A DNA stretch of 64,000 nucleotides from Methylorubrum rhodesianum. GTDB taxonomy: Bacteria > Pseudomonadota > Alphaproteobacteria > Rhizobiales > Beijerinckiaceae. Every line of letters starts with the position of its first letter. The first letter of the stretch is position 1. The notes under the pieces were generated by a model, which made no database searches, had not been told where the DNA came from, and saw nothing but the letters and a program-made list of their open reading frames with translations. The translations under genes were made by a program, and so were the position numbers. The stretch is taken from contig NZ_JACHOS010000003.1 in assembly GCF_014199985.1 (NCBI RefSeq), positions 382,337-446,336 of the forward strand. The letters are read 5' to 3'. Positions 36,946 to 46,274 of the stretch are shown here, in pieces.

Positions 36946-37722
36946 CTAGGCCGCTGCCCCTCTGCGTCCCGTCAGCCAGGAGGCGGCGAGCACCACGAGC
37001 CCGACGGCGGCGATCAGCAGGGTCGAGGCGGCGTTGATCTCCGGGTTCACCCCGAGGCGGACCTGGCTGTAGATCCGCATCGGCAGGGTGGTGGCGCCGG
37101 GGCCGGAGACGAAGCTCGCGATCACGAGGTCGTCGAGCGACAGGGTGAAGGCGAGCAGGAACCCGGCCGCGACCGAGGGCGCGATCAGCGGCAGGGTGAT
37201 GCCGAAGAAGACGCGGGCCGGCCCCGCGCCGAGATCGGCCGCCGCCTCCTCCAGCGAGCGGTCGAGGCCCTTCAGGCGGGCGCCGACCACGACCGCGACG
37301 AAGCCGGTGGCGAAGGTCGCGTGCGCGATGACGAGGGTACCGATGCCCCGGTCGAGGCCGATGCCGACGAACAGCAGGAGCAGCGACAGGCCGGTGATGA
37401 CTTCCGGCATCACCATCGGCGCGTAGAGAAGTCCGGTATAGGCGCCGCGCCCCCGGAAGCGCCCGTGCCGGTCGAGGGCGAGCGCCGCGCAGGTGCCGAG
37501 CACCCCGGCGATGCTGGCCGAGAGCAGAGCGACCTTGAGCGAGACGAGGGCGGCGGCGATCAGCGGCCCGTCCCGGAACAGCACGCCGTACCACTCGGTC
37601 GAGAACCCGCCCCAGACCGTGACGAGCTTCGACGCGTTGAACGAGTAGACGATCAGCACCCCGATCGGCGCGTAGAGGAAGGCCAGCGCCAGGATCAGCA
37701 CCGTGCGGGCGAAGAGACTCAT
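36946..37722 (-). CDS. potC: spermidine/putrescine-type ABC transporter permease (PotC-like)
   Basis: A 258-residue inner-membrane permease with six helices and the EAA loop EEAAADLGAGPARVFFGITLP, which contacts the ATPase. YSFNASKLVTVWGGFSTEWY near the N-terminus is typical of PotC. Its start overlaps the PotB-like stop (ATGA). Third gene of the ATPase-PotB-PotC unit. No substrate-binding protein gene is present in this window. Confidence 0.85.
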   Translation of the reverse strand: MSLFARTVLILALAFLYAPIGVLIVYSFNASKLVTVWGGFSTEWYGVLFRDGPLIAAALVSLKVALLSASIAGVLGTCAALALDRHGRFRGRGAYTGLLYAPMVMPEVITGLSLLLLFVGIGLDRGIGTLVIAHATFATGFVAVVVGARLKGLDRSLEEAAADLGAGPARVFFGITLPLIAPSVAAGFLLAFTLSLDDLVIASFVSGPGATTLPMRIYSQVRLGVNPEINAASTLLIAAVGLVVLAASWLTGRRGAAA

Positions 37723-38669
37723 CGCTGAGCCCCCTCCGCCGCTTCCTCGCGGCGCAGCTCCGCCTCGCGGAACAGCACCACGGGCCCGACCACGAGGATC
37801 AGCAGCAGCACGGCGACCGCGGAGGCGAGCGGCCAGTCGCGGTTGGAGAAGAACTCGCTCCACAGGACGCGCCCGAGCATCAGCGTGTCCGAGCCGCCGA
37901 GGAGATCGGGGATGATGAACTCGCCGACCATGGGGATGAAGCAGAGCAGCGCCCCGGCGGCGAGGCCGGGCAGGCTCAGCGGCAGGGTGACGGTGAAGAA
38001 GGCCCGCGCCCGCCCGGCGCCGAGATCGGCGGCGGCCTCGGTGAGCGCGGGGTCGAGCCGGCTCATCACCGCGTAGAGCGGCAGCACCATGAAGGGCAGG
38101 TAGGCGTAGGTGAGCCCGATCAGCACGCCGAAGGGGCTGTCGAGGATCGGCAGCGGCGCGGCGATCAGCCCGAGTTTGATGAGGGCGGCGTTGAGCAGCC
38201 CCTCGGGCTTGAGAATCGCGATCCAGGCATAGACGCGGATGAGAAAGCTCGTCCAGAACGGCACGATGACGAGCGCCACCAGGATCGGCTGCCAGCGCGC
38301 CGAGGCGCGGGCCATGGCGTAGGCCGTGGGCGTGCCGATCAGGACGAGGATCGCGGTGGCGAGCGCGGCGTAGCCCAGCGAGGAGAGAGCGGCGTCGCGG
38401 TAGAGCGCGTCGGCCGCGATCATCTGGTAGTTCTGGAAGTCGAGTGCCTCGAAGAACTCGCGCCAGCCCTCCAGGCCGCCGTCCCATTCGAGCACCGGCA
38501 GGTAGGGCGGCTGGGCGGTGGCCGGCGAGGAGAAGCTGATCTTCAGCGTCACCGCGAAGGGGACGAGGAAGAACAGCGCCAGCCACAGGAACGGCAGGCC
38601 CCGGACGAAGCCACGCCCCAAGCGCTGAGACAGGCGCCGCGACGGACCGCGCATGACAGCAGGGCTCAT
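37719..38669 (-). CDS. potB: spermidine/putrescine-type ABC transporter permease (PotB-like)
   Basis: A 316-residue permease: N-terminal cytoplasmic arm, six helices, and EAA motif TEAAADLGAGRARAFFTVTLP. It overlaps the ATPase gene by 4 bp upstream and the PotC-like gene by 4 bp downstream, so all three are translationally coupled. The family suggests polyamine uptake, but related systems carry other organic cations or acids. Confidence 0.85.
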   Translation of the reverse strand: MSPAVMRGPSRRLSQRLGRGFVRGLPFLWLALFFLVPFAVTLKISFSSPATAQPPYLPVLEWDGGLEGWREFFEALDFQNYQMIAADALYRDAALSSLGYAALATAILVLIGTPTAYAMARASARWQPILVALVIVPFWTSFLIRVYAWIAILKPEGLLNAALIKLGLIAAPLPILDSPFGVLIGLTYAYLPFMVLPLYAVMSRLDPALTEAAADLGAGRARAFFTVTLPLSLPGLAAGALLCFIPMVGEFIIPDLLGGSDTLMLGRVLWSEFFSNRDWPLASAVAVLLLILVVGPVVLFREAELRREEAAEGAQR

Positions 38670-39769
38670 GCCGGCAGGATCCGCGCGGCGTCCGCGGGCA
38701 CCGCGACGGCGACGGTCTCGCCGACGGCCGGGATCGGGCCGGACGCCGGCAGGGCGGCGGAGGCGCGCAGGGTCGAGCCGTTGGCCATCTCGACCCGATA
38801 GCGGATGCGGTCGCCGAGGAAGGTCGCCTCGGTCAATCGTCCCCGGAGACGACCGGACAGGTCATCCCCCTCTCCCTCTCCCTCCCCGCTCACGACGAGC
38901 CGCTCGGGACGGATCGCGACCACGACGGCGTTGCCCGCCTCGCCCTCGCCGCTCGCGCGAAGGAGGCCCAGAGCGGTCTCGACGCCGCGCACGCCGCCCG
39001 GTTCCGCCCGTCCGAGGCGGCCGTCGATCAGGTTCACGTCGCCGAGCAGGCCCGCGACGTAGCGGCTCGCCGGGCGTTCGTAGAGTTCGCGCGCCGGCCC
39101 GACCTGCACGAGGCGCCCGCGCTCCATCACGCCGATCCGGTCGGCGAGCGCCATCGCCTCCTCGGCGTCGTGGGTGACGACGACGAAGCTCGTGCCGAGC
39201 CGCCGCTGGATCGCCCGCAATTCCCCTTGTGTCTCCTCGCGCAGGGCCCGGTCCAGCGCGCCGAGGGGCTCGTCGAGAAGCAGGAGACGCGGCTCGCGGG
39301 CCAGCGCCCGGGCCAGGGCCACCCGCTGGCGCTGGCCGCCGGAGAGCTTGTCGGGGCGGCGCGCCTCGAAGCCTTCGAGGCGCACGAGCCGGAGCAGAGC
39401 CTTCACCCGCTCGGCGCTCCGGGTCCGGCCGAGCCCCAGCCCCTTGAGCCCGTAGGCGAGGTTGGCCGCCACGCTCATGTGCGGGAACAGCGCGTAGGAC
39501 TGGAACATCATGTTGATCGGCCGCCGGTGCGGCGGCAGCGCCGTCAGGTCCGTCTCGCCGAGTCGGATCGTGCCGGAATCCGGCGTCTCGAACCCGGCCA
39601 CCATCCGCAGCAGGGTGCTCTTGCCGCAGCCGGAGGGGCCGAGCAGGCAGAAGAACTCGCCGCCTGCGAGATCGAGGGAGACGCCATCGACCGCCATGTG
39701 CGGGCCGAAGCGCTTGGTGACCCGCTCCAGGCGGAGCCTCTGTTCCGGATGGGACGTGCTTGCGTGCAA
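38666..39769 (-). CDS. potA: polyamine-type ABC transporter ATP-binding protein (PotA-like)
   Basis: A 367-residue ATPase: Walker A GPSGCGKST, Q-loop FQSYALFPHM, signature LSGGQRQRVALARAL, Walker B LLLLDEPLGALD, switch His in VVTHD, then a TOBE domain (AIRPERLVV). No ATG is available before the conserved LRLERVTKRFG. The TTG at 39769 (LHASTSHPEQ) is the best start, weakly supported by GAAG upstream; an internal start is possible. First gene of the transporter operon, 89 bp after the Crp-type gene. Confidence 0.87.
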   Translation of the reverse strand: MHASTSHPEQRLRLERVTKRFGPHMAVDGVSLDLAGGEFFCLLGPSGCGKSTLLRMVAGFETPDSGTIRLGETDLTALPPHRRPINMMFQSYALFPHMSVAANLAYGLKGLGLGRTRSAERVKALLRLVRLEGFEARRPDKLSGGQRQRVALARALAREPRLLLLDEPLGALDRALREETQGELRAIQRRLGTSFVVVTHDAEEAMALADRIGVMERGRLVQVGPARELYERPASRYVAGLLGDVNLIDGRLGRAEPGGVRGVETALGLLRASGEGEAGNAVVVAIRPERLVVSGEGEGEGDDLSGRLRGRLTEATFLGDRIRYRVEMANGSTLRASAALPASGPIPAVGETVAVAVPADAARILPA

Positions 39770-39858
39770 GATTGATCTTCGGACCGGCGTCGCGGCGGAT
39801 TCCCGGCGACTTGTCTGTTGAGAAGGGCGATTTCGAGAGAACGGTGCCGCGGGACGGA

Positions 39859-40551
39859 TCACGCGTCCTCCCGCAGCGCCTCCTGGACCCGCGCCTCGAG
39901 GAGGTCGGGACGGCGGATGACGAGGGCACCGCGGGTGCGGTCGATCAGCCCCTCGCCCGCCATCACCGTGAACTCGCGGGTCACCTGCTCCCGGCGGCAG
40001 CCGATGCGGGCGGCCAGCACGTGGTGGTAGGGCGGCGGCGTCACCACCCGCTCGCCGTCCTGCCCGGCCCGGGGGACCGAAAGGCGCAGCAGCTCGGCGT
40101 AGAGCCGGTGGCGCAGGTCGAGCAGCGCGTGCTCCATCAGCCGGGTGTTCAGCTCGCGCACGCGCTTGGCGAGCAGGCGGAACAGCCGGTCGGCGATGAC
40201 CTCGGAGGCGAACACGATCTGGCGGAAGACCGGGGCGGGCACCACGCAGACCTCGCCGCGGGTGAGTGCCGTGACGTTGGCCGAGCGGCCGATGCCGTCC
40301 AGCGCCGCAAGCTCGCCGAAGAAGGCGCCGGTGCGCATCTCGCCGAGGATGACTTCCTTGCCGGATTGAGACCGGTTGAGGATGCGTACTTCGCCCATGG
40401 CGAGGAAGTACACGTCGGTCGAGATGTCGTCGTAATCGACGAGCGTCTCGTTCTCGTCGAAGCGCCGCCAATGGCAGCGCGTCTCGAATGGGGAGAGATC
40501 GACACCCGGTTCCTTGAAGAACGGGATGCTCGCCAACCGGCCTGTCGCCAC
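39859..40551 (-). CDS. Crp/Fnr-family transcriptional regulator
   Basis: A 230-residue regulator: cyclic-nucleotide-binding-like beta barrel (about residues 15-125 with VYFLAMGEVRILNRS and GAFFGELAALDG), a dimer helix, and a C-terminal helix-turn-helix (VLAARIGCRREQVTREFTVMAGEGLI). No N-terminal cysteine cluster, so not an Fnr oxygen sensor. GTG start with AAGAGGC upstream. A perfect 18-bp palindrome lies 15 bp before the start, suggesting autoregulation. The transporter operon follows in the same direction. Confidence 0.88.
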   Translation of the reverse strand: MATGRLASIPFFKEPGVDLSPFETRCHWRRFDENETLVDYDDISTDVYFLAMGEVRILNRSQSGKEVILGEMRTGAFFGELAALDGIGRSANVTALTRGEVCVVPAPVFRQIVFASEVIADRLFRLLAKRVRELNTRLMEHALLDLRHRLYAELLRLSVPRAGQDGERVVTPPPYHHVLAARIGCRREQVTREFTVMAGEGLIDRTRGALVIRRPDLLEARVQEALREDA

Positions 40552-40565
40552 GCCTCTTGTACCTT

Positions 40566-40583
40566 AGTCTACGCGCGTAGACT
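40566..40583. promoter_or_regulatory. perfect 18-bp palindrome upstream of the Crp-type gene
   Basis: AGTCTACGCGCGTAGACT is its own reverse complement and ends 15 bp before the GTG. It does not match the TGTGA-N6-TCACA Crp site. It is a likely repressor operator, perhaps for the gene's own product. The remainder of 40552-40942 shows no gene; it becomes AT-rich after 40840. Confidence 0.6.
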
Positions 40584-40942
40584 GAATGGTGAGGCTCCCG
40601 CCGGGGCGGGTCAAGTCGCTGCGTGCGGCTGCGCGACGATTGGGGTGGACGGCGGGGACCCTCGGGTGCCTCCGTGCGCCGCGCCGGCGCTGCCTTCGAA
40701 TTCGGCAGGTCATCGCGGGGCGGGAACTGATTCGGCCGTCCCGGCCGCTTGTAATGGCGCTAAAAGGCTAGACTGATAAGCACTTAGCCGGAGAACGAAT
40801 AGGCCGGCTTCGATCGTCTTCCATGAAGTTGTCCGCCGCGCAACAGGTTTTTTGTACCGTTTGTAGCCATTTTCCGCGTGATTTTAGGAAGCATTAACCG
40901 TAACCTTTCGTTGCGGATCTGAGGCAATCGCGGAGTTAACCG

Positions 40943-41194
40943 ATGTTGGAAGGTTACCGTGACTTATTTCTGCAGGACGCTTTCAAAGTAGGACTGATTT
41001 CATCTTCAGAGAGCCGTGGTGATATTGGATGCCTCGTTTGGGACGAGACACCCGATGGAGTCGATGTCGAGGTCGGTGCTGATGTCATCGTTCCTGATTC
41101 TGTGCGCTTATCCATCGCCTGTCTGAAGATCGACTGTCGCTGCGCCGTGGTCGAGCGTGAGGGCTGTCGACTTTATCTTGCATTCGTTCGCTGA
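40943..41194 (+). CDS. small protein with PilZ-like pattern
   Basis: An 83-residue protein. GDIGCLVWDETPDGVDVEV, then VIVPDSVRLSIACL and CRCAVVEREGCRLYLAFV, follow the strand order of PilZ domains. The c-di-GMP-binding RxxxR and (D/N)xSxxG residues are missing, so nucleotide binding is unlikely. Base composition is lower in GC than its neighbours and codon use is less biased, which suggests recent acquisition or decay. No clear ribosome site. Confidence 0.5.
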   Translation: MLEGYRDLFLQDAFKVGLISSSESRGDIGCLVWDETPDGVDVEVGADVIVPDSVRLSIACLKIDCRCAVVEREGCRLYLAFVR

Positions 41195-41363
41195 GGCGGC
41201 ACGGCTGCCGCATCCGCTGCTGACATCCAGCTCGGCCGTCATTTGCAAGACCGCGCGATCCATAGGATTCGTGGCGCAATGATTCACGAGCGTGTGAGCA
41301 CCCGCACCCATACGGGCCGGGAACGAGGCTAGCTTCGCCGCTCTCGAAGCGGACGCTCGGCCT

Positions 41364-44087
41364 ATGGACGATGGACTTTTCCTGAGTGCGGTGCTGATCG
41401 CGCTGGCGCTCGCCCTGTCCGGTCCGGCGGGCCTGCTGCTGGCGCTGCGGCAGCGGCACCGGGTTCAGGTTCTGGAGCGCCGCCTCGCCCTGGTGGAGGC
41501 GCGGCCGATCGCCGGCCCTGCGCCGATGCAGGCCCCGACCCTAACCTCCCCGCCGCCGGCCGCCGCGCCTGAGCCGCCCCGTCCGGAGCCGGCGTCCGAG
41601 GCTCCGGCATCTGAGTCTCCGTTGCCCGCGCCTCCGCCGCCGCGTGGAACCGTCCCGGCCGTGGCGCCGGGACGGACGGCATCCGCGCCCTCCCCCTCCC
41701 CTGCCCCATCCATCGAGGAGCGTTTCGGCACCCGCTGGACCGTCTGGGTCGGCGGCCTCGCCCTTGCCTTCGGCGCGGTGCTGCTCGTGCGGTACTCGGC
41801 CGAGCGCGGCCTGTTCGGACCGGGCGTGCGGATCGCCGGCGGTTTCGCCCTCGCCTTCGGCCTCATCGGGCTCGGCGAGTTTCTGAGACGGCGCCTGCGC
41901 GGGGCGGAGCCGATGCCCTCGATCTGGCCCGACGTGCCGGCCATGGTCACCGCCGCCGGCACCGTCGGCCTGTTCGGAGCGGTCTACGCCGCGCACGCGC
42001 TCTACGGCTTCATCGGACCGGGCCTCGCCTTCGCGGGGCTCGCCGTGACAGGTCTCGCCGCGATGGCGGCCGCCCTGCTGCACGGGCCGGCGCTGGCCGG
42101 GATCGGCCTCGTCGGGGCGCTGGCCACCCCGCTCCTCGTCGGCGGCGGGGGCACGAGCCTGTGGCCGCTCGCCCTCTACCTGCCGGTGGTGGCGGGCAGC
42201 GCCTACGCCTTCGCCTGGCTGAAGGGCTGGCGCGCGCTCGCGGTGTCGGCCGCGATCGGTGCCGCGGTCTGGGCCCTGTTCCTCACGATCCTGCCCGGAG
42301 AGGGCGCGGCCGTACACGCCCACCTCGTCTTGCAGCAGGCGCTGGCAGTGCTCGTCTTCGCCGTGCTGCCGGGGCGCGGCGTGCCCGATGAGCAGGCGCG
42401 GCTCGACCGCTTCGCCGCCGTGGCGCTGGCGCTCGCGGGCGGCGTGGCGCTGGCGGTGCTCGGCGGGACGGCGGCGAAAGGCGACGATCTGAGCTGGGCT
42501 GCCGCTGCCCTGGCCGCCACCGTACTGCCCGCGCTCGCGGGCCTGGTCGCCGCCCCCGCCGCCGCGGGCGGCGCCGTCGCGGCCCTGACGCTCGCGGGAG
42601 CCCTGGTGCTCTGGCCGCAGGCGGCGGATCCTGCGGGCACCCCCTTCTTCCTCCTCTGGTACGGAACCGTGAATCCCGGGCTGCTGATCGCGCTGGCCAC
42701 CATCGGCTCGCTGATGGTCACCGCCCTCGGCGCGCTGCGGCTCCTGGGCGGCAGCCGGCTCCCCTACGCCACGGCACAGAGCTTCGCGGCCGGCGCGGCG
42801 GCGGCTCCGCTCGCCGCACTCGCGATCGCGGATCTGCGGATCGCGGGCGGGGCGGTGGCCCCGGGCTTCGCCGCCGCCGCGGGTATCCTGGCGGCGGGCT
42901 TCTGCGGGCTCGCCGCCCTCTGCCGACGCCAGGGCGAGGAAACCCCCTCCCCGGCTCTGGCGCTCGGCCTCGGCGCCTTCGCGGCGGCGGCGGTGGCGAG
43001 CCTGTGCCTCGGCCTCGTCTTCGCCCTCTCGGGCGGATCGCTGACGCCGGCCCTGGCCGGGGCGGCCCTCGCCACGGCCCTGATCGCGCGGCGGCTCGAT
43101 ATCCCGGCCCTGCGCTGGTGCGTGGCCGGGCTCGCCGTCATCGTCGCCGCCCGGCTCGCCTGGGATCCGGCCCTGATCCGGGGGGAGCTGTCGCGCACGC
43201 CCATCCTCAACGGGCTCGTGACCGCCTACGGCCTGCCGGCCCTCTGCTTCGGCCTCGCCGCCCGGGCAATCCGCTGGCCGGCGCGCCCGGCGGATATCCC
43301 GCAACAGGTGGCACAGGCCCTGAGCCTGCTGCTCTCGGCTCTGTTCGTCTTCCTCGAGATCCGTCACGCGCTCCATGGCGGCCGCCTGTCCGAGCCCGGC
43401 ACGAGCGTGCTGGAACAAGGACTGACGACCTTGACCGCCCTCGGCTTCTCCCTGGTGCTGACGCGGTTCTCCGGCCCCTCGGCCTCGCCGGTGATCCGCT
43501 TCGGCGGCCTCGCCTTCGCCTGTCTCGCCCTGCTCCAGGGCGCGCTCGGCCTCGGGCTCGCCGCCAACCCCCTCCTGACCGACGAGCCGGTGGCGGGCGG
43601 GATCGTCCTGAACGACGCCGTGCTCGCCTACGCCCTGCCGGCGGCGGCGACCTTCGCCCTGGCGCGGGCGGCGCGGCGCGACGGGCGGCCCACCTGGTTT
43701 GTGCGGATGACGGGGGGCCTCGGATTGGCCCTGAGCTTCCTCGCCCTGTGCCTCGCCGTGCGGCACGGCTTCCAGGGCGAGCGGCTCGGGCTCGACCGCG
43801 AGACCGGACAGGCCGAGTGGTACGCCTACTCGGCGGCGTGGCTCGGCCTCGGCCTCGCCGCCCTCGGCTACGGCATCCTGAAGGGCTCGGCCACCGCGCG
43901 GCTCGCCTCCGCCGTGCTCGTCGGGTTGGCCACGCTCAAGGTGTTCCTGCTCGACCTCTCGGGACTGGAGGGACCGTTGCGGGCGCTGTCCTTCCTCGGG
44001 CTCGGCGCCTGCCTGATCGGCATCGGCCTCGTCTACCAGCGCCTCGTCTTCGCACCGGCATCCAGGCGTGCCGCGCCCGAACTCTGA
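41364..44087 (+). CDS. DUF2339 large polytopic membrane protein
   Basis: A 907-residue protein: one N-terminal helix, a coiled/Pro-Ala-rich cytoplasmic linker to about residue 120, then SIEERFGTRWTVWVGGLALAFGAVLLVRYS, the DUF2339 signature, and more than twenty further hydrophobic helices to the end. Function unknown in this family; some members are proposed to act in envelope maintenance. It stands alone with no adjacent partner. Confidence 0.87.
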   Translation: MDDGLFLSAVLIALALALSGPAGLLLALRQRHRVQVLERRLALVEARPIAGPAPMQAPTLTSPPPAAAPEPPRPEPASEAPASESPLPAPPPPRGTVPAVAPGRTASAPSPSPAPSIEERFGTRWTVWVGGLALAFGAVLLVRYSAERGLFGPGVRIAGGFALAFGLIGLGEFLRRRLRGAEPMPSIWPDVPAMVTAAGTVGLFGAVYAAHALYGFIGPGLAFAGLAVTGLAAMAAALLHGPALAGIGLVGALATPLLVGGGGTSLWPLALYLPVVAGSAYAFAWLKGWRALAVSAAIGAAVWALFLTILPGEGAAVHAHLVLQQALAVLVFAVLPGRGVPDEQARLDRFAAVALALAGGVALAVLGGTAAKGDDLSWAAAALAATVLPALAGLVAAPAAAGGAVAALTLAGALVLWPQAADPAGTPFFLLWYGTVNPGLLIALATIGSLMVTALGALRLLGGSRLPYATAQSFAAGAAAAPLAALAIADLRIAGGAVAPGFAAAAGILAAGFCGLAALCRRQGEETPSPALALGLGAFAAAAVASLCLGLVFALSGGSLTPALAGAALATALIARRLDIPALRWCVAGLAVIVAARLAWDPALIRGELSRTPILNGLVTAYGLPALCFGLAARAIRWPARPADIPQQVAQALSLLLSALFVFLEIRHALHGGRLSEPGTSVLEQGLTTLTALGFSLVLTRFSGPSASPVIRFGGLAFACLALLQGALGLGLAANPLLTDEPVAGGIVLNDAVLAYALPAAATFALARAARRDGRPTWFVRMTGGLGLALSFLALCLAVRHGFQGERLGLDRETGQAEWYAYSAAWLGLGLAALGYGILKGSATARLASAVLVGLATLKVFLLDLSGLEGPLRALSFLGLGACLIGIGLVYQRLVFAPASRRAAPEL

Positions 44088-44524
44088 AGCGGTCCCGTTC
44101 CGGAACGGCGCCCGATCCCGGCATTGACCTTCGGCTAACCGGTCGCGGTCATTCTGCGGGGGAGCCAAGTTGCGTATCGGCTCGGTCGTGCGAACGACGC
44201 GCCCCGCCGTCCCGACTCGGACGGCGGGGCCGCGACGCCGCTCCAGGGCGCGGCCCCGATCCGCCGCAGCGGCGGGCGCGGCGAGTCCCTGCCGGTCGCG
44301 CCGGGTGTCCCATCATGCAGCCTCCTCCGGCTCCGGCGCGCCCGACCGCGGCCCGCCTCGGCCGGCGACGCGGCGGGGCGTCGCGGAGCGGAACAGGGCC
44401 GAGGGCTGGCTTCTTCCCCCGATGAGTCGGCGCCCTCGCGCGGCCGTATCGTCCGGACCGCGCCGTCCCGAACGGGCGGCTGCCGTCGCGAAGGCGCCGT
44501 GGACCCATTGCGAAGGATCCCTGC
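44088..44524. other. intergenic region with GC hairpin
   Basis: No convincing gene. GCCCCGCCGTCC (44201-44212) and GGACGGCGGGGC (44219-44230) form a perfect 12-bp stem with a 6-nt loop, possibly ending the DUF2339 transcript. Open frames crossing the region are Arg-rich and read as shadows. Confidence 0.45.
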
Positions 44525-45010
44525 ATGTCCCATCGTTCGACCCGCCTGCGCATCCCGGCCATCCTGCTCGCCGCCGTGACCGGCCTCGCGCTGCCGGCCG
44601 CCGCGCATGCGGAGGGCCAGGCGGGGGGAAAGCCGCTGCCGCCGCCGGCCAGCGATGCGATGCCGCCGGTCGAGCTGACCGTCGAGATGCGCGACGGCCA
44701 TCCCGTCTGCCAGCCGGCGGAGCTGCGTCTGCCGGCGGACACCAACGTGGCGCTCAACGTGGTGAGCCGGGCCGACCAGCCGGTGACGATCACCATGCCG
44801 GGCCAGTTCGAGAACGGCCGCGTGCTGCACGCCGACGGCGATCTCGTCCACGTGGCGAGCGAGAAGGGCTACACGGTCAAGCGGGAGGGGCGCGGGCAGT
44901 TGCGCCTGCGCACGGTCGCGGCCGGCGAGAAGACCTTCGCCTGCACCGGCGCCAACAGCCGGAGCAACCCCTTCGAGGGCAAGGTGATCCTGACCCCACC
45001 CGCGGGCTGA
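44525..45010 (+). CDS. periplasmic cupredoxin-like protein
   Basis: A 161-residue exported protein: signal peptide IPAILLAAVTGLALPAAAHA (cleavage near residue 29), then a single beta domain with CQPAELRLPADTNVALNVVSRADQPVTI and a late FACTG, which follows the cupredoxin strand pattern. The usual His-Cys-His-Met copper set is incomplete (no C..H..M cluster), so metal binding is doubtful; the two cysteines may form a disulfide. AAGGATCCC precedes the ATG. Role unknown. Confidence 0.65.
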   Translation: MSHRSTRLRIPAILLAAVTGLALPAAAHAEGQAGGKPLPPPASDAMPPVELTVEMRDGHPVCQPAELRLPADTNVALNVVSRADQPVTITMPGQFENGRVLHADGDLVHVASEKGYTVKREGRGQLRLRTVAAGEKTFACTGANSRSNPFEGKVILTPPAG

Positions 45011-45264
45011 GACCGCCTTCCGGCCGCGTGGGGCAGGATCGAGGCGGCCTGCGGATCTGATTTGCCTCCGCTCGATCGCAGCGAAGACCGTATCGGCAAG
45101 ATCTGCCATCCCGCCCGGTGCATGAGCGAAGCCCGAATTGTCCATCCCGAAAGAATCGGGCGGGTCCGGTACGCGAGCGCATCCGGCAAGTCTTGACCAC
45201 GTGACCTGACCACGCGGCACGGCGTTGAGGTTGACGATGAGATCTGCGATGAGGCTGAGACGGC

Positions 45265-45335
45265 CTCTCGCAAAACTCCCGATCCCTCACCTTCGTCGCT
45301 CTGGCGACGACCGTGCGCCGGACGTTTTGCGAGAG
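45265..45335. repeat. 12-bp perfect inverted repeat in an intergenic region
   Basis: CTCTCGCAAAAC (45265-45276) and GTTTTGCGAGAG (45324-45335) flank 47 bp. It looks like the ends of a tiny transposon-derived (MITE-like) element or a long hairpin upstream of the next gene. The rest of 45011-45434 shows no gene. Confidence 0.55.
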
Positions 45336-45434
45336 ACACCGAGCAGGCCCCATCCCCCATCCACCCGTGGGAGCGGCGATCCCGTCCCCCTCGTTGCGGC
45401 GAGGACGTGGGGCGGATCAGAGGACAGAGGACGC

Positions 45435-45824
45435 ATGGCGAAGTCGGGGGACGAAGACGAGCAGGCCATCGACCGCCTGACCCTGTACATGCTCAAGGAG
45501 ACCTATTGCGCGGCCGCGGGCGCCTTGATGCGGATGAATCCGTCGGCGGCCGATGCGCTGTTCCAGGCCTTCGAACGGCAGATCGCCGAGGCGCTCCAGC
45601 GCATGCACGCCCAGCGTTCCGAAGGCCCGGATTCGACGGCCATCGCCCTGGCGGTCGGCGACCGGATCGCCGAGATCCTCGAACAGGCCCACCGCCGCCA
45701 GTTCGAGCCGGCCACCGCGCCGGGACCCGAGGATCGCAGCCTCAAGGCCGTGCGGGAGGCGGGCATCTCCAGCGAGGCGGTCGAGATCCTGGCAGACCTC
45801 CAGCGCCGCTTCCCCTCCCCTTGA
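45435..45824 (+). CDS. hypothetical helical protein
   Basis: A 129-residue all-helical protein starting MAKSGDEDEQAIDRLTLYMLKETYCAAAGALMRMNPSAADALF. Good coding pattern and a Met preceded by AGAGGACGC. No known domain, no export signal; probably cytoplasmic. Confidence 0.55.
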   Translation: MAKSGDEDEQAIDRLTLYMLKETYCAAAGALMRMNPSAADALFQAFERQIAEALQRMHAQRSEGPDSTAIALAVGDRIAEILEQAHRRQFEPATAPGPEDRSLKAVREAGISSEAVEILADLQRRFPSP

Positions 45825-46274
45825 GCCCTTCCCGTCCCCTCCGCAGGGCAAACGCGTAAGCCGGCTCGGATCGCGGGTTCCCGCAGGCGGGCACCGGCGC
45901 CGCCTGCAGGGGCGGTTCGCTTGCCGCGAAGCCGCGCGCTCGTACGATCGGGACGTGGGGGGCGACGCCCTGTCCTGTTCACGCGTGGCGCGAGACTCCC
46001 GCGCCGGAGGCCTGCGCGCTCGCGGACATCGACCGTTTCGACGGGGCGATACGGGCCTCGAACGCCGCGGCGCCCCTGCAACTCGCCCTTCTGAACGAGG
46101 CCGCCTTGATACGGCGCTGGCCGTCCGATCGTCCCGCCGCCGTCGCGCCCGCGGCCGTCTTCGACGGCGTCGCAGGGAGCAACCGCCCGTCGCCGACGTT
46201 CGGACGGGCGTCCGGGTCGGCGCCGGGCAACGCCCGGCCCTGTCGCCGCCCGAGGACGGCGACGGGATCCGCCC
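45825..46274. other. gene-free stretch, possible coding remnant
   Basis: No intact gene. From about 45970 to 46140 one plus-strand frame reads ...ALADIDRFDGAIRASN and LQLALLNEAALIRRWP, which looks protein-like but has no start. It may be the remains of a truncated gene. Not assignable. Confidence 0.3.

Noticed and set aside
40586..40771. A 61-codon plus-strand frame after the palindrome
   Set aside because: Arg-rich, no ribosome site, no similarity pattern; more likely the 5' region of the leftward regulator.
44170..45060. A plus-strand frame spanning the gap before the cupredoxin-like gene
   Set aside because: Arg/Pro-rich, overlaps the signal-peptide-bearing gene in another frame, no ribosome site.
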